Shown: in pieces, positions 1-9,035 of the stretch | Layout of the letters: each line of letters begins with the position of its first letter | Numbering within the stretch: the first letter of the stretch is position 1 | Source of the DNA: Patescibacteria group bacterium | GTDB taxonomy: Bacteria; Patescibacteriota; Patescibacteriia; Magasanikbacterales; GWA2-37-8 | Assembly (NCBI GenBank): GCA_028705565.1 | Contig: JAQWDH010000008.1 | Location: 1 to 49,843, forward strand | Direction of reading: 5' to 3' | DNA: 49,843 bases | Notes under the pieces: generated by a model | What the model was told of the DNA's origin: nothing | The model's database searches: none | The model's input: only the letters and a program-made list of their open reading frames with translations | Program-made: the position numbers and the translations under genes

Positions 1-751
1 TCGCCAAACCCTTTTCTTTCCACTTGCTGTCAGTTGGTTCTATAATTATTTGCATCCATAAATTTTCACCTTGTCCGATTCTTGAAAAATTTTCCAAAAT
101 AGCGGCCATCGGGTCAGAAAAACCGAGTTCCAGTTCTTTGGACATAAAACCTTTGGAAATAAATTCTTCGTAAACGCGAATCGGATACGCCTCATTTTCC
201 GCCAAGCCGAATTCAACCCCGAAAACATCTTGTTCGCTGTCCGGATAAGCGTTGGGAATCGCGTTCACATAATCTTCCACCTCTGTAATTTCAGCTCCTG
301 AATATTGCGCGTAAATCGCCGCTTCAACCAAATCGCGATATTCGGCTTCAGTACGGATTAAAAATTGTATATAACCGCCAATGCTTATAACTTCAAAACT
401 GAACCACTTTTGTTTTTTTCCAATCCAATATTTTTGTCCTATATTTGGCGTTGTATGCGCTCCGCTTAATTGAGCGAATACTTGCTCTACCGCTTTCGGC
501 GTTTGCACGATTGACAGCGGCACATCCACCGCAAGAACAACCCACTGCCACTTGGCGATATATTTGGCCTGCTTATACGCAACCCACAGCTCCGCCCCCA
601 TAAAAAAGAAAACGAGTCCGACAATCGCCCACCCGATTATCACAAAAATCAACCGCACTGTTTCCATCGGTGGCAATTCCAAAAACAACCACTGCCAAAA
701 AGAGAAGTCTAGACCGATTCCGAATGGAGTATCCACCGTGAAAGGCGACAT
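1..751 (-). CDS. Conserved hypothetical membrane-anchored protein (one N-terminal TM, large soluble part); runs off the window edge
   Basis: My own translation of the minus strand from ATG at 751: MSPFTVDTPFGIGLDFSFWQW...VRLIFVIIGWAIVGLVFFFMGAELWVAYKQAKYIAKWQWVVLAVDVPLSIVQTPKAVEQVFAQLSG..., open through position 1. Absent from the ORF track because no stop lies in the window. Resembles a conserved Patescibacteria hypothetical family (from memory). Confidence 0.75.
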   Translation of the reverse strand, partial: MSPFTVDTPFGIGLDFSFWQWLFLELPPMETVRLIFVIIGWAIVGLVFFFMGAELWVAYKQAKYIAKWQWVVLAVDVPLSIVQTPKAVEQVFAQLSGAHTTPNIGQKYWIGKKQKWFSFEVISIGGYIQFLIRTEAEYRDLVEAAIYAQYSGAEITEVEDYVNAIPNAYPDSEQDVFGVEFGLAENEAYPIRVYEEFISKGFMSKELELGFSDPMAAILENFSRIGQGENLWMQIIIEPTDSKWKEKGLA

Positions 752-758
752 ATTGCCT

Positions 759-920
759 TTACTTATTAATCAATTTATAAACTCCGCCATAAATTATAAT
801 AACGCCGAAAGCCGTCCACCACCAACCCATTTTCCCGGAAACATATCCGCTGTAAAAAGCCAATAAACAAACAATCGTGGCGGATAGAGCCACCAAGTGA
901 CGAATAATATTATCGCCCAT
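759..920 (-). CDS. Small membrane protein, 53 aa
   Basis: MGDNIIRHLVALSATIVCLLAFYSGYVSGKMGWWWTAFGVIIIYGGVYKLINK; located just upstream of the previous CDS; below the ORF-track size cutoff. Confidence 0.6.
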   Translation of the reverse strand: MGDNIIRHLVALSATIVCLLAFYSGYVSGKMGWWWTAFGVIIIYGGVYKLINK

Positions 921-975
921 ATATTGAAAATCAAAATTTAATCATTATTATTATATCATATTTATTTGACAACAT

Positions 976-1001
976 AAAATCCCCCTTGTCGGGGGATTTT
1001 A
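976..1001. terminator. Hairpin AAAATCCCCC-ttgtc-GGGGGATTTT downstream of secF
   Basis: Perfect inverted repeat about 27 bp after the secF stop. Confidence 0.6.
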
Positions 1002-1027
1002 CATTTTTGTAAATAATGAAAAAATTT

Positions 1028-1933
1028 TTAATTTCTTTTCCATTTTTCAACCAAAACTAAAAGCGGACTGGCGATGAATACGGATGAATAAGCCCCGCTG
1101 GCGATGCCTATCAATAAAGCGAGGGTAAAATTATGTATGCTCGCGCCTCCGAAAAAATACAAGATAAATAAAGGAAGTAAAGTTGTTAAGGTCGTATTTA
1201 TGGAACGCATTAAAGTTTGATTCAACCCGACATTCACGGTTTCGCCAAAATCTTCTCCGCGGCGACGCAACAAATTTTCTCTGATGCGGTCATATACTAT
1301 AATTGTGTCGTTGATGGAATAACCCAAAACCGTAAGTAGCGCGACAACGAACGCTATATCCACTTCTACGCCATAAAAATGACCCAAGACCGCGAAAACA
1401 CCCATTACCAATAAAATATCATGTATCAAAGCGACGATGGCGAGAACGCCGTATTTCCAGCTTGCGACCGGCGCTGAAACTTTTCTAAAAGCGTATGTTA
1501 CATATAATACAATGCAAAAACTTACGAGAATAATGGCCCAAAGAGCTCGCGTGCGAAGCTGTTTGCTAACAGCCGCGCCTATTGTTTCAAATCTGTCTTC
1601 GCGCAAATTATTGCTATCGGTTTGAAATTTCACGCGCAATTCGCGCAAAACCAACTGATGCTGGTCTTCAGTCAAAAAACTTGTCCTTGCCATCACTCCG
1701 AAATCTCCGGTTTTTTGCAATGTGCTGTTGCTCAAATTCAAATCCGTGAACGCTTTTTGCACATCTTCTATCGCCGGTCTGTTTTGCGAAAAAGAAAATT
1801 CCCACAAAGTGCCGCCGGTAAAATCAATGCCGGGCTTTAAACCCCACATCAATGTTAACACGGAACACACGACAACCGTGGCTCCGCTTATAGCCACCCA
1901 TAATTTAGAATATTTTGCGAATGGAATAATCAT
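1028..1933 (-). CDS. secF: Protein translocase subunit SecF
   Basis: GIDFTGGTLWEF, FVVALLTVLGYSINDTIIVYDRIREN, adjacent to secD. Confidence 0.95.
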   Translation of the reverse strand: MIIPFAKYSKLWVAISGATVVVCSVLTLMWGLKPGIDFTGGTLWEFSFSQNRPAIEDVQKAFTDLNLSNSTLQKTGDFGVMARTSFLTEDQHQLVLRELRVKFQTDSNNLREDRFETIGAAVSKQLRTRALWAIILVSFCIVLYVTYAFRKVSAPVASWKYGVLAIVALIHDILLVMGVFAVLGHFYGVEVDIAFVVALLTVLGYSINDTIIVYDRIRENLLRRRGEDFGETVNVGLNQTLMRSINTTLTTLLPLFILYFFGGASIHNFTLALLIGIASGAYSSVFIASPLLVLVEKWKRN

Positions 1934-1947
1934 AAATATATCGTGAA

Positions 1948-4008
1948 TTAAGAATTCAATTTTTCTTTTTTATAACCCAAAAACATCCAACTTGCTTCGC
2001 CCTTGAACAACGAAACAGCAAATCTCATTATTAAACGGGTAAAAACAATGGCCGTGAACATACTGATTAGCACACCGATTGCTAAAGTAACCGCGAATCC
2101 CTGCACAAATCCCATGCCGAACCAAATTAAAAACGCGCAGCTGATAAGCGTTGTTATATTTCCGTCGCGAATTGATGTCCAAGCGCGCACAAAAGATTCT
2201 TCCATTGCCGAAGATAAACTTTTTCCGGCGCGAAGTTCTTCTTTCAGACGCTCAAAAACCAAAACATTCGCGTCCACGGCCATGCCAATTGACAATATAA
2301 AACCGGCGATACCCGAAAGCGTCAAAGTAACTCCAAGTAATTTAAAAATAGCCAACGTCAATGCCGTGTAAAAAAACAAAGATAAAACCGACAAAAACCC
2401 GGGGAAACGGTAATAAACAATCATAAATAAAGCGACCAGTAATAAACCGAAAATACCGACTTTAAAACTTTTTTGCAAAGAATCAGCGCCCAAACTCGCT
2501 TCAATGGATTGCTGGCTAATAAGTTCAATCGGAACGGGCAAAGCTCCTGAATTAAGCCGTTGCGACAATAATCTCGCTTCAGCCAAAGTGAAACTTCCGG
2601 AAATCACGGCATTGCCATCAGTAATTGGCTCATTCACACGCGGTATGCTGATTGCCTCTCCGTCCAAAAATATTGCGACTGTTTTGTCCACATTGCGAGT
2701 TGTGATGTCAGAAAAAAGCTGTTTGCCTTCATCGTCAAAAGCCAAACTCACTTGCACTTGACCTGTTTGATAATCTTGCGCCACTTCGGCTCGCTTTAAT
2801 TGTTTGCCGGAAAGACCGGTGGTTTTCCATTCGCTCGCCGGAGGAACAATATCGGTTTTTTCTTTTGTTTTAATAAAAATACGCGACATTGCGTATTCCT
2901 TGATGGTTTCCTCGCCTTTTTTATAAATCAAATGATAACCGAATTTTGTTTCAACAATATCTGAGACGGAACCCAATGTAATTTCAAAAGCGACATTTTC
3001 AAATTCCGACACCATCTGCCCTTTCGTAAACCATCCTAAATCGCCTCCGCGATCACCTGCGCCAGGCTCCGTGGAATATTGCTTTACCATTTCCGCAAAA
3101 TTTTGCGTATTTATTTGGCTCTTTATTTCTTCAATTTTCTTTTTGGCTTGTTCCTTTGTATATTGGGCGTTATCGCAGCTTTCAGCCCCCATATAACAAA
3201 TTAAAAGATGAGCCGCGGAAACCTTTTTTTCTCCGTCGCGGGTTGATATTTTTTTCAATACGTTCAAACCTCCTTGGCTTTTTATCAAATCGTAACTTAC
3301 ATCGCCATCACTGTGATTTTGCGCCCAATCATACAATTCCGGATAATTTTGCTTGGTGATATAACCCAAATCTCCGCCGTTATTTTTGCTCGTTTCATCT
3401 TCAGAATATTTTGTCGCGGCTTCGGAAAAATTCATTCCGTTTTTTATCGCCTTAAGCGCTTCTTTGGCTTTCGCGTTCGCCGCTCCGTTATACTCGTTCA
3501 ATTGGTTTAATTCTTCCTGCGTCAAATCGCGCGGCGGGTCGTTGTTTTCTTCTTTAAATTCCAAAATCGGAGTTTCGCCTATCATTTTTATCGCTTCGTT
3601 TACATTTGATACTCCGGGTAATTCAACAATGATGCGGTAATCATCCCCCACTTTCGTTGTTTGCACCAGCGGCTCGCTCACGCCCAAACCTCCGCGCACC
3701 CGTCTTTCAATAATATCGCGAACGCCCTCCACGGAATCGGCTCTGTCTTTGTCCAAAATATTTTCTGTTTTCGCCTGATAAATAAGATGCGCCCCGCCCT
3801 GCAAATCAAGGCCAAGGTTAAAAGTTTTTTCCGGCAACTTTGGAAAACCTAGATTCATCTTTGTATTAACCCAATCAATTCCTCTGTTCGCGTAAGCCGG
3901 CGCGACCGCCAATACGCACAAAATAAAAACAGCAAGAAATACGCACAATTTCCACCTGTTCTGCGACTTTGTTGAAGAAACGTATATTTGTTTTTTTGAC
4001 ATAAGCAA
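1948..4008 (-). CDS. secD: Protein translocase subunit SecD with two tandem parvulin-like (PpiC) domains inserted in the first extracytoplasmic domain
   Basis: LGLDLQGGAHLIY, SIGMAVDANVLVFERLKEE; insert includes AAHLL...GGDLGWFTKGQMVSEFENVAF...TKFGYHLIYK. Confidence 0.95.
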   Translation of the reverse strand: MLMSKKQIYVSSTKSQNRWKLCVFLAVFILCVLAVAPAYANRGIDWVNTKMNLGFPKLPEKTFNLGLDLQGGAHLIYQAKTENILDKDRADSVEGVRDIIERRVRGGLGVSEPLVQTTKVGDDYRIIVELPGVSNVNEAIKMIGETPILEFKEENNDPPRDLTQEELNQLNEYNGAANAKAKEALKAIKNGMNFSEAATKYSEDETSKNNGGDLGYITKQNYPELYDWAQNHSDGDVSYDLIKSQGGLNVLKKISTRDGEKKVSAAHLLICYMGAESCDNAQYTKEQAKKKIEEIKSQINTQNFAEMVKQYSTEPGAGDRGGDLGWFTKGQMVSEFENVAFEITLGSVSDIVETKFGYHLIYKKGEETIKEYAMSRIFIKTKEKTDIVPPASEWKTTGLSGKQLKRAEVAQDYQTGQVQVSLAFDDEGKQLFSDITTRNVDKTVAIFLDGEAISIPRVNEPITDGNAVISGSFTLAEARLLSQRLNSGALPVPIELISQQSIEASLGADSLQKSFKVGIFGLLLVALFMIVYYRFPGFLSVLSLFFYTALTLAIFKLLGVTLTLSGIAGFILSIGMAVDANVLVFERLKEELRAGKSLSSAMEESFVRAWTSIRDGNITTLISCAFLIWFGMGFVQGFAVTLAIGVLISMFTAIVFTRLIMRFAVSLFKGEASWMFLGYKKEKLNS

Positions 4009-4035
4009 AAATATGATAATTGTAAACGTGAAACA

Positions 4036-4064
4036 ATACTACCCTTTTTTTTATTTTTTGGCAA
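4036..4064 (-). promoter_or_regulatory. Putative sigma70-type promoter of secDF (TTGCCA-17-TAGTAT)
   Basis: Minus strand TTGCCA AAAAATAAAAAAAAGGG TAGTAT, upstream of the secD start. Confidence 0.5.
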
Positions 4065-4082
4065 GTGGATATTTCCACAAAA

Positions 4083-4102
4083 AAAGGCCTCTGAAAAGGC
4101 CC
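4083..4102 (-). terminator. Terminator-like hairpin AGGCC...GGCCT downstream of 4119-4616
   Basis: aaaggcctctgaaaaggccctgtatttt. Confidence 0.45.
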
Positions 4103-4118
4103 TGTATTTTACTTGTTT

Positions 4119-4616
4119 TTACGGCATTTTTTTCCACCGAACAATGGCTACCGGATATCCAATATGAATTGGGGAATTAATGTAAAATAACAACAAGAAT
4201 GCGAGATTTTGCGCCTCTTGCTCAAAATTATTAGGTAGTGTAAGTTTTTTGTAAATATTATTTTCTTTATCATTCTTATTCAACGGAATTGGCTTCATCA
4301 TCAATAAATTTACGACATGACGAGCTTTTTCTAAAATCAATCCTTGCGAAATATTTACAAAACTCCCATTCAATTTATCTTCAAAAATTACACCATCAAC
4401 CTTAATCGCCAGTGTTTTTATTCCTTTGCAACGAATATATGCGGCATCATCTCCTCTTATAAAACTTCTGATTGCCGCTCTGGGCTGTCCGCAAACCGGC
4501 AATGATATTATCGCCCATCCTTCTTCTCCTGTTTCAGATTCTATTATTCCTTCCGATATCTCTCCTTTTTTTGAGCATAAAGTTATTAAAGAACATCTGT
4601 CTTTTTTTTCGTCCAT
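4119..4616 (-). CDS. Hypothetical protein; start revised to MDEKKDRCSL
   Basis: ORF 4119..4694; the internal ATG at 4616 is preceded by a strong SD (aaGGAGGcaaaaaATG). Confidence 0.55.
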   Translation of the reverse strand: MDEKKDRCSLITLCSKKGEISEGIIESETGEEGWAIISLPVCGQPRAAIRSFIRGDDAAYIRCKGIKTLAIKVDGVIFEDKLNGSFVNISQGLILEKARHVVNLLMMKPIPLNKNDKENNIYKKLTLPNNFEQEAQNLAFLLLFYINSPIHIGYPVAIVRWKKMP

Positions 4617-4671
4617 TTTTTGCCTCCTTCTTATCCGCCTTTGGCGGATTAAAATTTTAAAGAACATTTCT

Positions 4672-4701
4672 ATTATCCTATAAATAATTGACAAAAGTCA
4701 A
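4672..4701 (-). promoter_or_regulatory. Promoter of 4119-4616 (TTGACT-18-GATAAT)
   Basis: Read on the minus strand; interleaved with the plus promoter at 4688-4716. Confidence 0.5.
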
Positions 4702-4716
4702 GCCGAGCGCTATAAT
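4688..4716 (+). promoter_or_regulatory. Exact consensus promoter TTGACA-17-TATAAT for 4739-5017
   Basis: ttgacaaaagtcaagccgagcgctataat. Confidence 0.75.
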
Positions 4717-4738
4717 TCGCTCAAATAAAGGTGGGTAA

Positions 4739-5017
4739 ATGAGACAAATATTAACAAAGTTCTTTTTACTTTTTTTCGTCGCGTTTATTATTACAACTAT
4801 GATACTGTTCGCGGATATTAACGCGGACCTATATTTCAATTCATGGCTTGTGGGCGCATCCGTGGAATGGCGGTGGTGGAATTACTTCACTTCTCCGGGG
4901 CATTCTCTGTCTGTGCTTTATTTGAAAGGAGACTATTTGTGGTTGATAGCGCCCGCAATATTTTCTTTTTTTGTTTCTTGCGGTGCTATTATTATAGGGA
5001 AAATAACATCTCAATAG
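4739..5017 (+). CDS. Small membrane protein (about 2 TM), 92 aa
   Basis: MRQILTKFFLLFFVAFIITTMILFADINADLYF...LIAPAIFSFFVSCGAIIIGK; consensus promoter and an aaaggtggg SD upstream. Confidence 0.65.
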   Translation: MRQILTKFFLLFFVAFIITTMILFADINADLYFNSWLVGASVEWRWWNYFTSPGHSLSVLYLKGDYLWLIAPAIFSFFVSCGAIIIGKITSQ

Positions 5018-5024
5018 GGGGGTC

Positions 5025-5053
5025 TTGACAAATTTTTCAAGATGTGCTATACT
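5025..5053 (+). promoter_or_regulatory. Promoter TTGACA-17-TATACT driving the 5060-5240 RNA
   Basis: -35 at 5025-5030, -10 at 5048-5053. Confidence 0.75.
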
Positions 5054-5059
5054 ATTTTT

Positions 5060-5240
5060 GATGATGTTGAAATGTCTTAATCCTATTATATAAGACCTTT
5101 ATAAGGTCAAAGGTAGGAGCAAAGGCCAAAAAGGGGTTTGGACTCAACAATCATCAAAAAAAAATGTTCTTTAGGGGGTATTTGACTTTTTTGAGAGATT
5201 CAATTAAAAAATCTCAATAGTCAAATACCCTATTTTTTTT
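5060..5240 (+). ncRNA. Candidate structured non-coding RNA of unknown family
   Basis: No ORF in the track; promoter upstream; closing stem 5060-5070/5144-5155, internal stems TCCTA/TAGGA, GACCTT/AAGGTC and CCAAA/TTTGG; terminator at 5176-5240. Confidence 0.55.
5176..5240 (+). terminator. Terminator: GGGTATTTGACT ... AGTCAAATACCC plus T-run
   Basis: 12-bp stem followed by tatttttttt; an inner GAGATT/AATCTC stem is also present. Confidence 0.75.
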
Positions 5241-5262
5241 ATTTTCATCACGTAAGGGAAAT

Positions 5263-5505
5263 TTATTCACCGACATACTCAAATCTCGGTATTTTCTTTC
5301 CATTAATTTCAATTTTTTCAATAAACATTTTCAATGGTCTCGCCCATAAATCACGATCGCCGCAAAGCGCTTTGTACACAACCAATTTTTCTAATGTCTC
5401 GCTGTGTTTGGCTATTCCAATCACTTCGTATTCCTTTCCTTTGTAATGCCTGTATTTTCCAAATTTAAGTATATTATTTTTCATAAAATTTAATCTTTCA
5501 AACAA
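5263..5505 (-). CDS. DUF1653-family protein
   Basis: GKYRHYKGKEYEVIGIAKHSETLEKLVVYKALCGDRDLWARPLKMF...PRFEYVG. Confidence 0.85.
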   Translation of the reverse strand: MFERLNFMKNNILKFGKYRHYKGKEYEVIGIAKHSETLEKLVVYKALCGDRDLWARPLKMFIEKIEINGKKIPRFEYVGE

Positions 5506-5564
5506 TAATAGAATCGGACTTTTTTATTATGGGACTGTCGCCGTATGACACATCACAGCGAGGA

Positions 5565-5891
5565 CTAAATCAGATCCTCTTTTTTTAATCGCTTTTCAAT
5601 TTCTTGACGTTTTGGATCGTCCGGTTCTTCAAACCCATTTGTGAACCAAATTTTCAGCCCGTCTATTTTTGAATAAGACGCGCGTATGCCGTTCGCCCCG
5701 TCTCTCACGATTGGAAAACCGATTTCCGAAGTTGGGCTATAAAGCGTGTCAATTGTAATTGGATTTTTTACTATTCGCAATCCCATCTCACGCAAAATTT
5801 TAATAATCTTTTGTAAACGATTAAAATCTTCCGAAAGTTTTTGGGTTTCCGATTCATGAGTGTTCTGAGATTTTGATTCAATATTTTTCAT
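5565..5891 (-). CDS. Hypothetical protein, 108 aa
   Basis: ORF with minus-strand context. Confidence 0.5.
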   Translation of the reverse strand: MKNIESKSQNTHESETQKLSEDFNRLQKIIKILREMGLRIVKNPITIDTLYSPTSEIGFPIVRDGANGIRASYSKIDGLKIWFTNGFEEPDDPKRQEIEKRLKKEDLI

Positions 5892-5987
5892 ATTTTTTTA
5901 CGCGTCATGACATTTTTTATAATTTCTAGCGAACCACAGGCAAAAGTTTACTTTCATATATGGCGAGCGACGGAATTTCAAGCGATG

Positions 5988-8699
5988 TCACGCGCCGTGA
6001 CATCGCTTATACTTTTTCCCGCTGCCGCACGGGCACTGCTCATTGCGGCCAACTTTGTTTTTTCCGACTGTCGCGGACGAAACTGATTCTTTTTCCGCGC
6101 CGCTCAAAACCATATTCCCTTTTTGCAAAACACTCGGCGCCATTTTTATTCCGATGTTCACTTTAAAAATCAAATAAACGACTTCTTTTCTGATTAAATT
6201 CAAAAGTTCGCTGAACATTCTGAATGTTTCTTTTTTGTATTCAACCAACGGGTCGTGCTGACCGTAACCGCGCAAGCCGATGCCTCGGCGCAAATGGTCA
6301 ACGGCGACCAGATGGTCAACCCACAAATTATCAATGGAACGCAACAGCACCTGTTTTTCTATTTCCAAACTTAAACCTTTTTCCGGAATCCGACCTATAA
6401 ATTCGTCGTATTTTTTTTCAGCCAAAGATATAAGATATTCAATAAGTTCGGTTCGCGAAACCATGCCATCGTTTTTTTCCTTGCCTTTTTGGCTGAAACC
6501 GGATAATTTTTCTTTTTCTTCGCCATCCAAAGTAAAAATTGTCTGCGCGGTTTCAATTATTTCTTTAATGTTCCACGCGCTTTGGTCCTCGTTGTTCGCG
6601 TGAAAAGAAACGAACTCTTCAATTTCTTCCTCCACCATATTGAGAATGATTTTTCTAAGCGTCTCTTCGGACATTCCATCTTTTTCTTTATTAAAAACCT
6701 CTAAAATTTTCCGTCTTTTTCCATACACAACTTCGCGATGGCGATTCAAAACATCATCATATTCAAGCAAATGTTTGCGCGTGTCAAAATGAAATCCCTC
6801 AACTTTTTTCTGAGCGGATTCAATGATTCGGCTGATGGTTTTATTTTCAATCGGCATATCGTCCGGCACGCGCAAACTTTGCATTACTGAACGGATGCGG
6901 TCTCCGGCGAAAATTCGCATCAAATCGTCTTCGGTTGATAAATAAAATAACGATTCGCCCGGGTCTCCTTGGCGGCCGGCGCGTCCGCGCAACTGGTTGT
7001 CTATACGGCGGCTCTCGTGCCTTTCAGTTCCGATAACGCATAATCCTCCGGCAACGCGCGTTTTTTCTCCTTCCATTGAATCCGGAGGATTTCCGCCCAA
7101 AATAATATCCACGCCTCGGCCGGCCATATTCGTCGCCAAAGTCACCGAACCGGCTCGGCCTGCTTGTGCTATGATTTGACCTTCTTTTTCATGATTTTTG
7201 GCGTTTAAAATTTCATGCTTAATGCCTTCGCGTTCAAGATACAAACTCAAAGCTTCATTTTTTTCCACTGAAACCGTGCCAATAAGCACTGGCTGGCCTT
7301 TTTGATTCAGTTCTTTCACTTTTTGCGCGATGGCCTTGTGTTTTGCTTCTTCGGTTCTGTAAATTTTATCCGGCCCGTCAACTCTTTGACTCGGTTTATT
7401 TGACGGCACAACCACAACTTCCAAAGAATAAATCTTGCCGAATTCCTCCGCTTCTGTCACGGCAGTGCCGGTCATACCGGCTATTTTTTTATACATCCTA
7501 AAAAAATTTTGAAAAGTGACTGTTGCCATCGTGCGGCTTTCGTGCTGAATTTTTACCCCTTCTTTCGCTTCAATCGCCTGATGCAGCCCCTCGCTGTATC
7601 TGCGTCCGGGCAGTTTGCGTCCGGTAAATTCATCTACAATTATAACTTCGCCGTTCTCAACGACATAATCACGGTCCCGGCGAAAAAGCGCGTGCGCGTG
7701 CAGAGATTGTTCAACGTGATGAACCGTGGTAAGTCCGCCTTCAGCATAAATATTTTCAACACCGAGCAATTTTTCCATTTTTTTAATTCCGCTTTCTGTC
7801 AATGTGGCAGTGCGCATTTTTTCATCCACGTTATAATCGTCATTTTCTTTTAAATTTTTAACCAGTCCGGCAAATTTGTAATACATATCCGCCGCTTCTT
7901 CCGCCTGCGCTGAAATAATAAGCGGCGTGCGCGCTTCATCTATTAAAATTGAGTCAACCTCGTCCACAATCGCGTAATTCAAGTCTCTTTGCGACATCTC
8001 GGACAAATCCTGCACCATGTTGTCGCGCAAATAATCAAATCCGTATTCATTATTCGTGCCGTAAACAATATCGCATTTATACGCTTCTTGCCGAGAACAA
8101 GGCTCCAGATATTCCTGCTCAACTTTAAACATTCCTTTCTCGTCTCTTTCTTTGTCAATCTCGCCCCCCTCGTTTAACTCTTGATTTTTTAAAGTTGACT
8201 GCGAATTGTATCTGAAAGACACAAGCTGATTTTGAATCACGCCAATCGTAAGCCCAAGCGCGTCATAAATTTGCCCCATCCACACCGCGTCGCGTTTCGC
8301 CAAATAATCATTGACTGTGACTAAATGAACGCCTTTTCCCGAGAGAGCGTTTAAATATACAGGTAAAGTGGCGACAAGAGTTTTTCCTTCTCCTGTTTTC
8401 ATTTCAGCGATTTGACCGCGATGCAAAACAACTCCTCCAATAAGCTGAACATCAAAATGACGCATGCCGGTCAAACGTTTTGAAACCTCGCGAACAGCGG
8501 CAAACGCTTCGGGTAAAATATCATCCAAACTTTCGCCTTTGGACAAACGCGCTTTGAATTCATCTGTTTTAATTTTAAAATCAGGCAAAATCAGCTTTGC
8601 CATCTCCGGTTCAAAAAAATTTATTTGCTTTACAATCGGCCAAATTCCATCAACGACTTTTTTATTCGGGTCGCCGAAAATTTTAGTTAAAAAAGACAT
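5988..8699 (-). CDS. secA: Protein translocase ATPase SecA; start revised to MSFLTKIFGDPNKK
   Basis: MKTGEGKTLVATLPVYLNAL, DEVDSILIDEARTPLIIS, C-terminal SEC-C zinc motif GRNEQCPCGSGKKYKRCHG. Confidence 0.97.
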   Translation of the reverse strand: MSFLTKIFGDPNKKVVDGIWPIVKQINFFEPEMAKLILPDFKIKTDEFKARLSKGESLDDILPEAFAAVREVSKRLTGMRHFDVQLIGGVVLHRGQIAEMKTGEGKTLVATLPVYLNALSGKGVHLVTVNDYLAKRDAVWMGQIYDALGLTIGVIQNQLVSFRYNSQSTLKNQELNEGGEIDKERDEKGMFKVEQEYLEPCSRQEAYKCDIVYGTNNEYGFDYLRDNMVQDLSEMSQRDLNYAIVDEVDSILIDEARTPLIISAQAEEAADMYYKFAGLVKNLKENDDYNVDEKMRTATLTESGIKKMEKLLGVENIYAEGGLTTVHHVEQSLHAHALFRRDRDYVVENGEVIIVDEFTGRKLPGRRYSEGLHQAIEAKEGVKIQHESRTMATVTFQNFFRMYKKIAGMTGTAVTEAEEFGKIYSLEVVVVPSNKPSQRVDGPDKIYRTEEAKHKAIAQKVKELNQKGQPVLIGTVSVEKNEALSLYLEREGIKHEILNAKNHEKEGQIIAQAGRAGSVTLATNMAGRGVDIILGGNPPDSMEGEKTRVAGGLCVIGTERHESRRIDNQLRGRAGRQGDPGESLFYLSTEDDLMRIFAGDRIRSVMQSLRVPDDMPIENKTISRIIESAQKKVEGFHFDTRKHLLEYDDVLNRHREVVYGKRRKILEVFNKEKDGMSEETLRKIILNMVEEEIEEFVSFHANNEDQSAWNIKEIIETAQTIFTLDGEEKEKLSGFSQKGKEKNDGMVSRTELIEYLISLAEKKYDEFIGRIPEKGLSLEIEKQVLLRSIDNLWVDHLVAVDHLRRGIGLRGYGQHDPLVEYKKETFRMFSELLNLIRKEVVYLIFKVNIGIKMAPSVLQKGNMVLSGAEKESVSSATVGKNKVGRNEQCPCGSGKKYKRCHGA

Positions 8700-8807
8700 A
8701 AAATTTTTTAAATTAAGCGAAATCGGCGTTATTTTAAAAACAAACAAGCAAGCCGGTTTAGCTTGCTTATTTTATCATCAAACATCAAAAATGACAAGAC
8801 GAAATCT

Positions 8808-8963
8808 CTATTTCGTTTCCTTGTGAGTCGTGTGTTTTTTGCAATATTTACAGTGTTTTTTCAGCTCCAAACGATTTTTTAGGGTCTTTTTGTTTTTATT
8901 TGAAAAACAAGTAACCCTTTTGCACTCCGCGCACTCAAATTTGACTAAATTATCTTGCGACAT
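8808..8963 (-). CDS. rpmG: 50S ribosomal protein L33, zinc-binding form
   Basis: My translation: MSQDNLVKFECAECKRVTCFSNKNKKTLKNRLELKKHCKYCKKHTTHKETK; CxxC...CxxC; missed by the ORF track (51 aa). Confidence 0.9.
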   Translation of the reverse strand: MSQDNLVKFECAECKRVTCFSNKNKKTLKNRLELKKHCKYCKKHTTHKETK

Positions 8964-9035
8964 ACTAATTATTTATTGAATAAAATAATTTTTTTTGCGT
9001 CCTTTACACTTGCCATCGCCAATTTTTTTACTCCG

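Noticed and set aside
552-866. 104-aa plus-strand ORF in the track
   Set aside because: Overlaps two better-supported minus-strand coding frames (1-751 and 759-920).
5060-5155. Considered SRP/4.5S RNA because of GGTAGGAGCAAAGGCC
   Set aside because: Does not reproduce the conserved GGAA tetraloop plus AGCAG/CAGG internal loop; left as unknown family.
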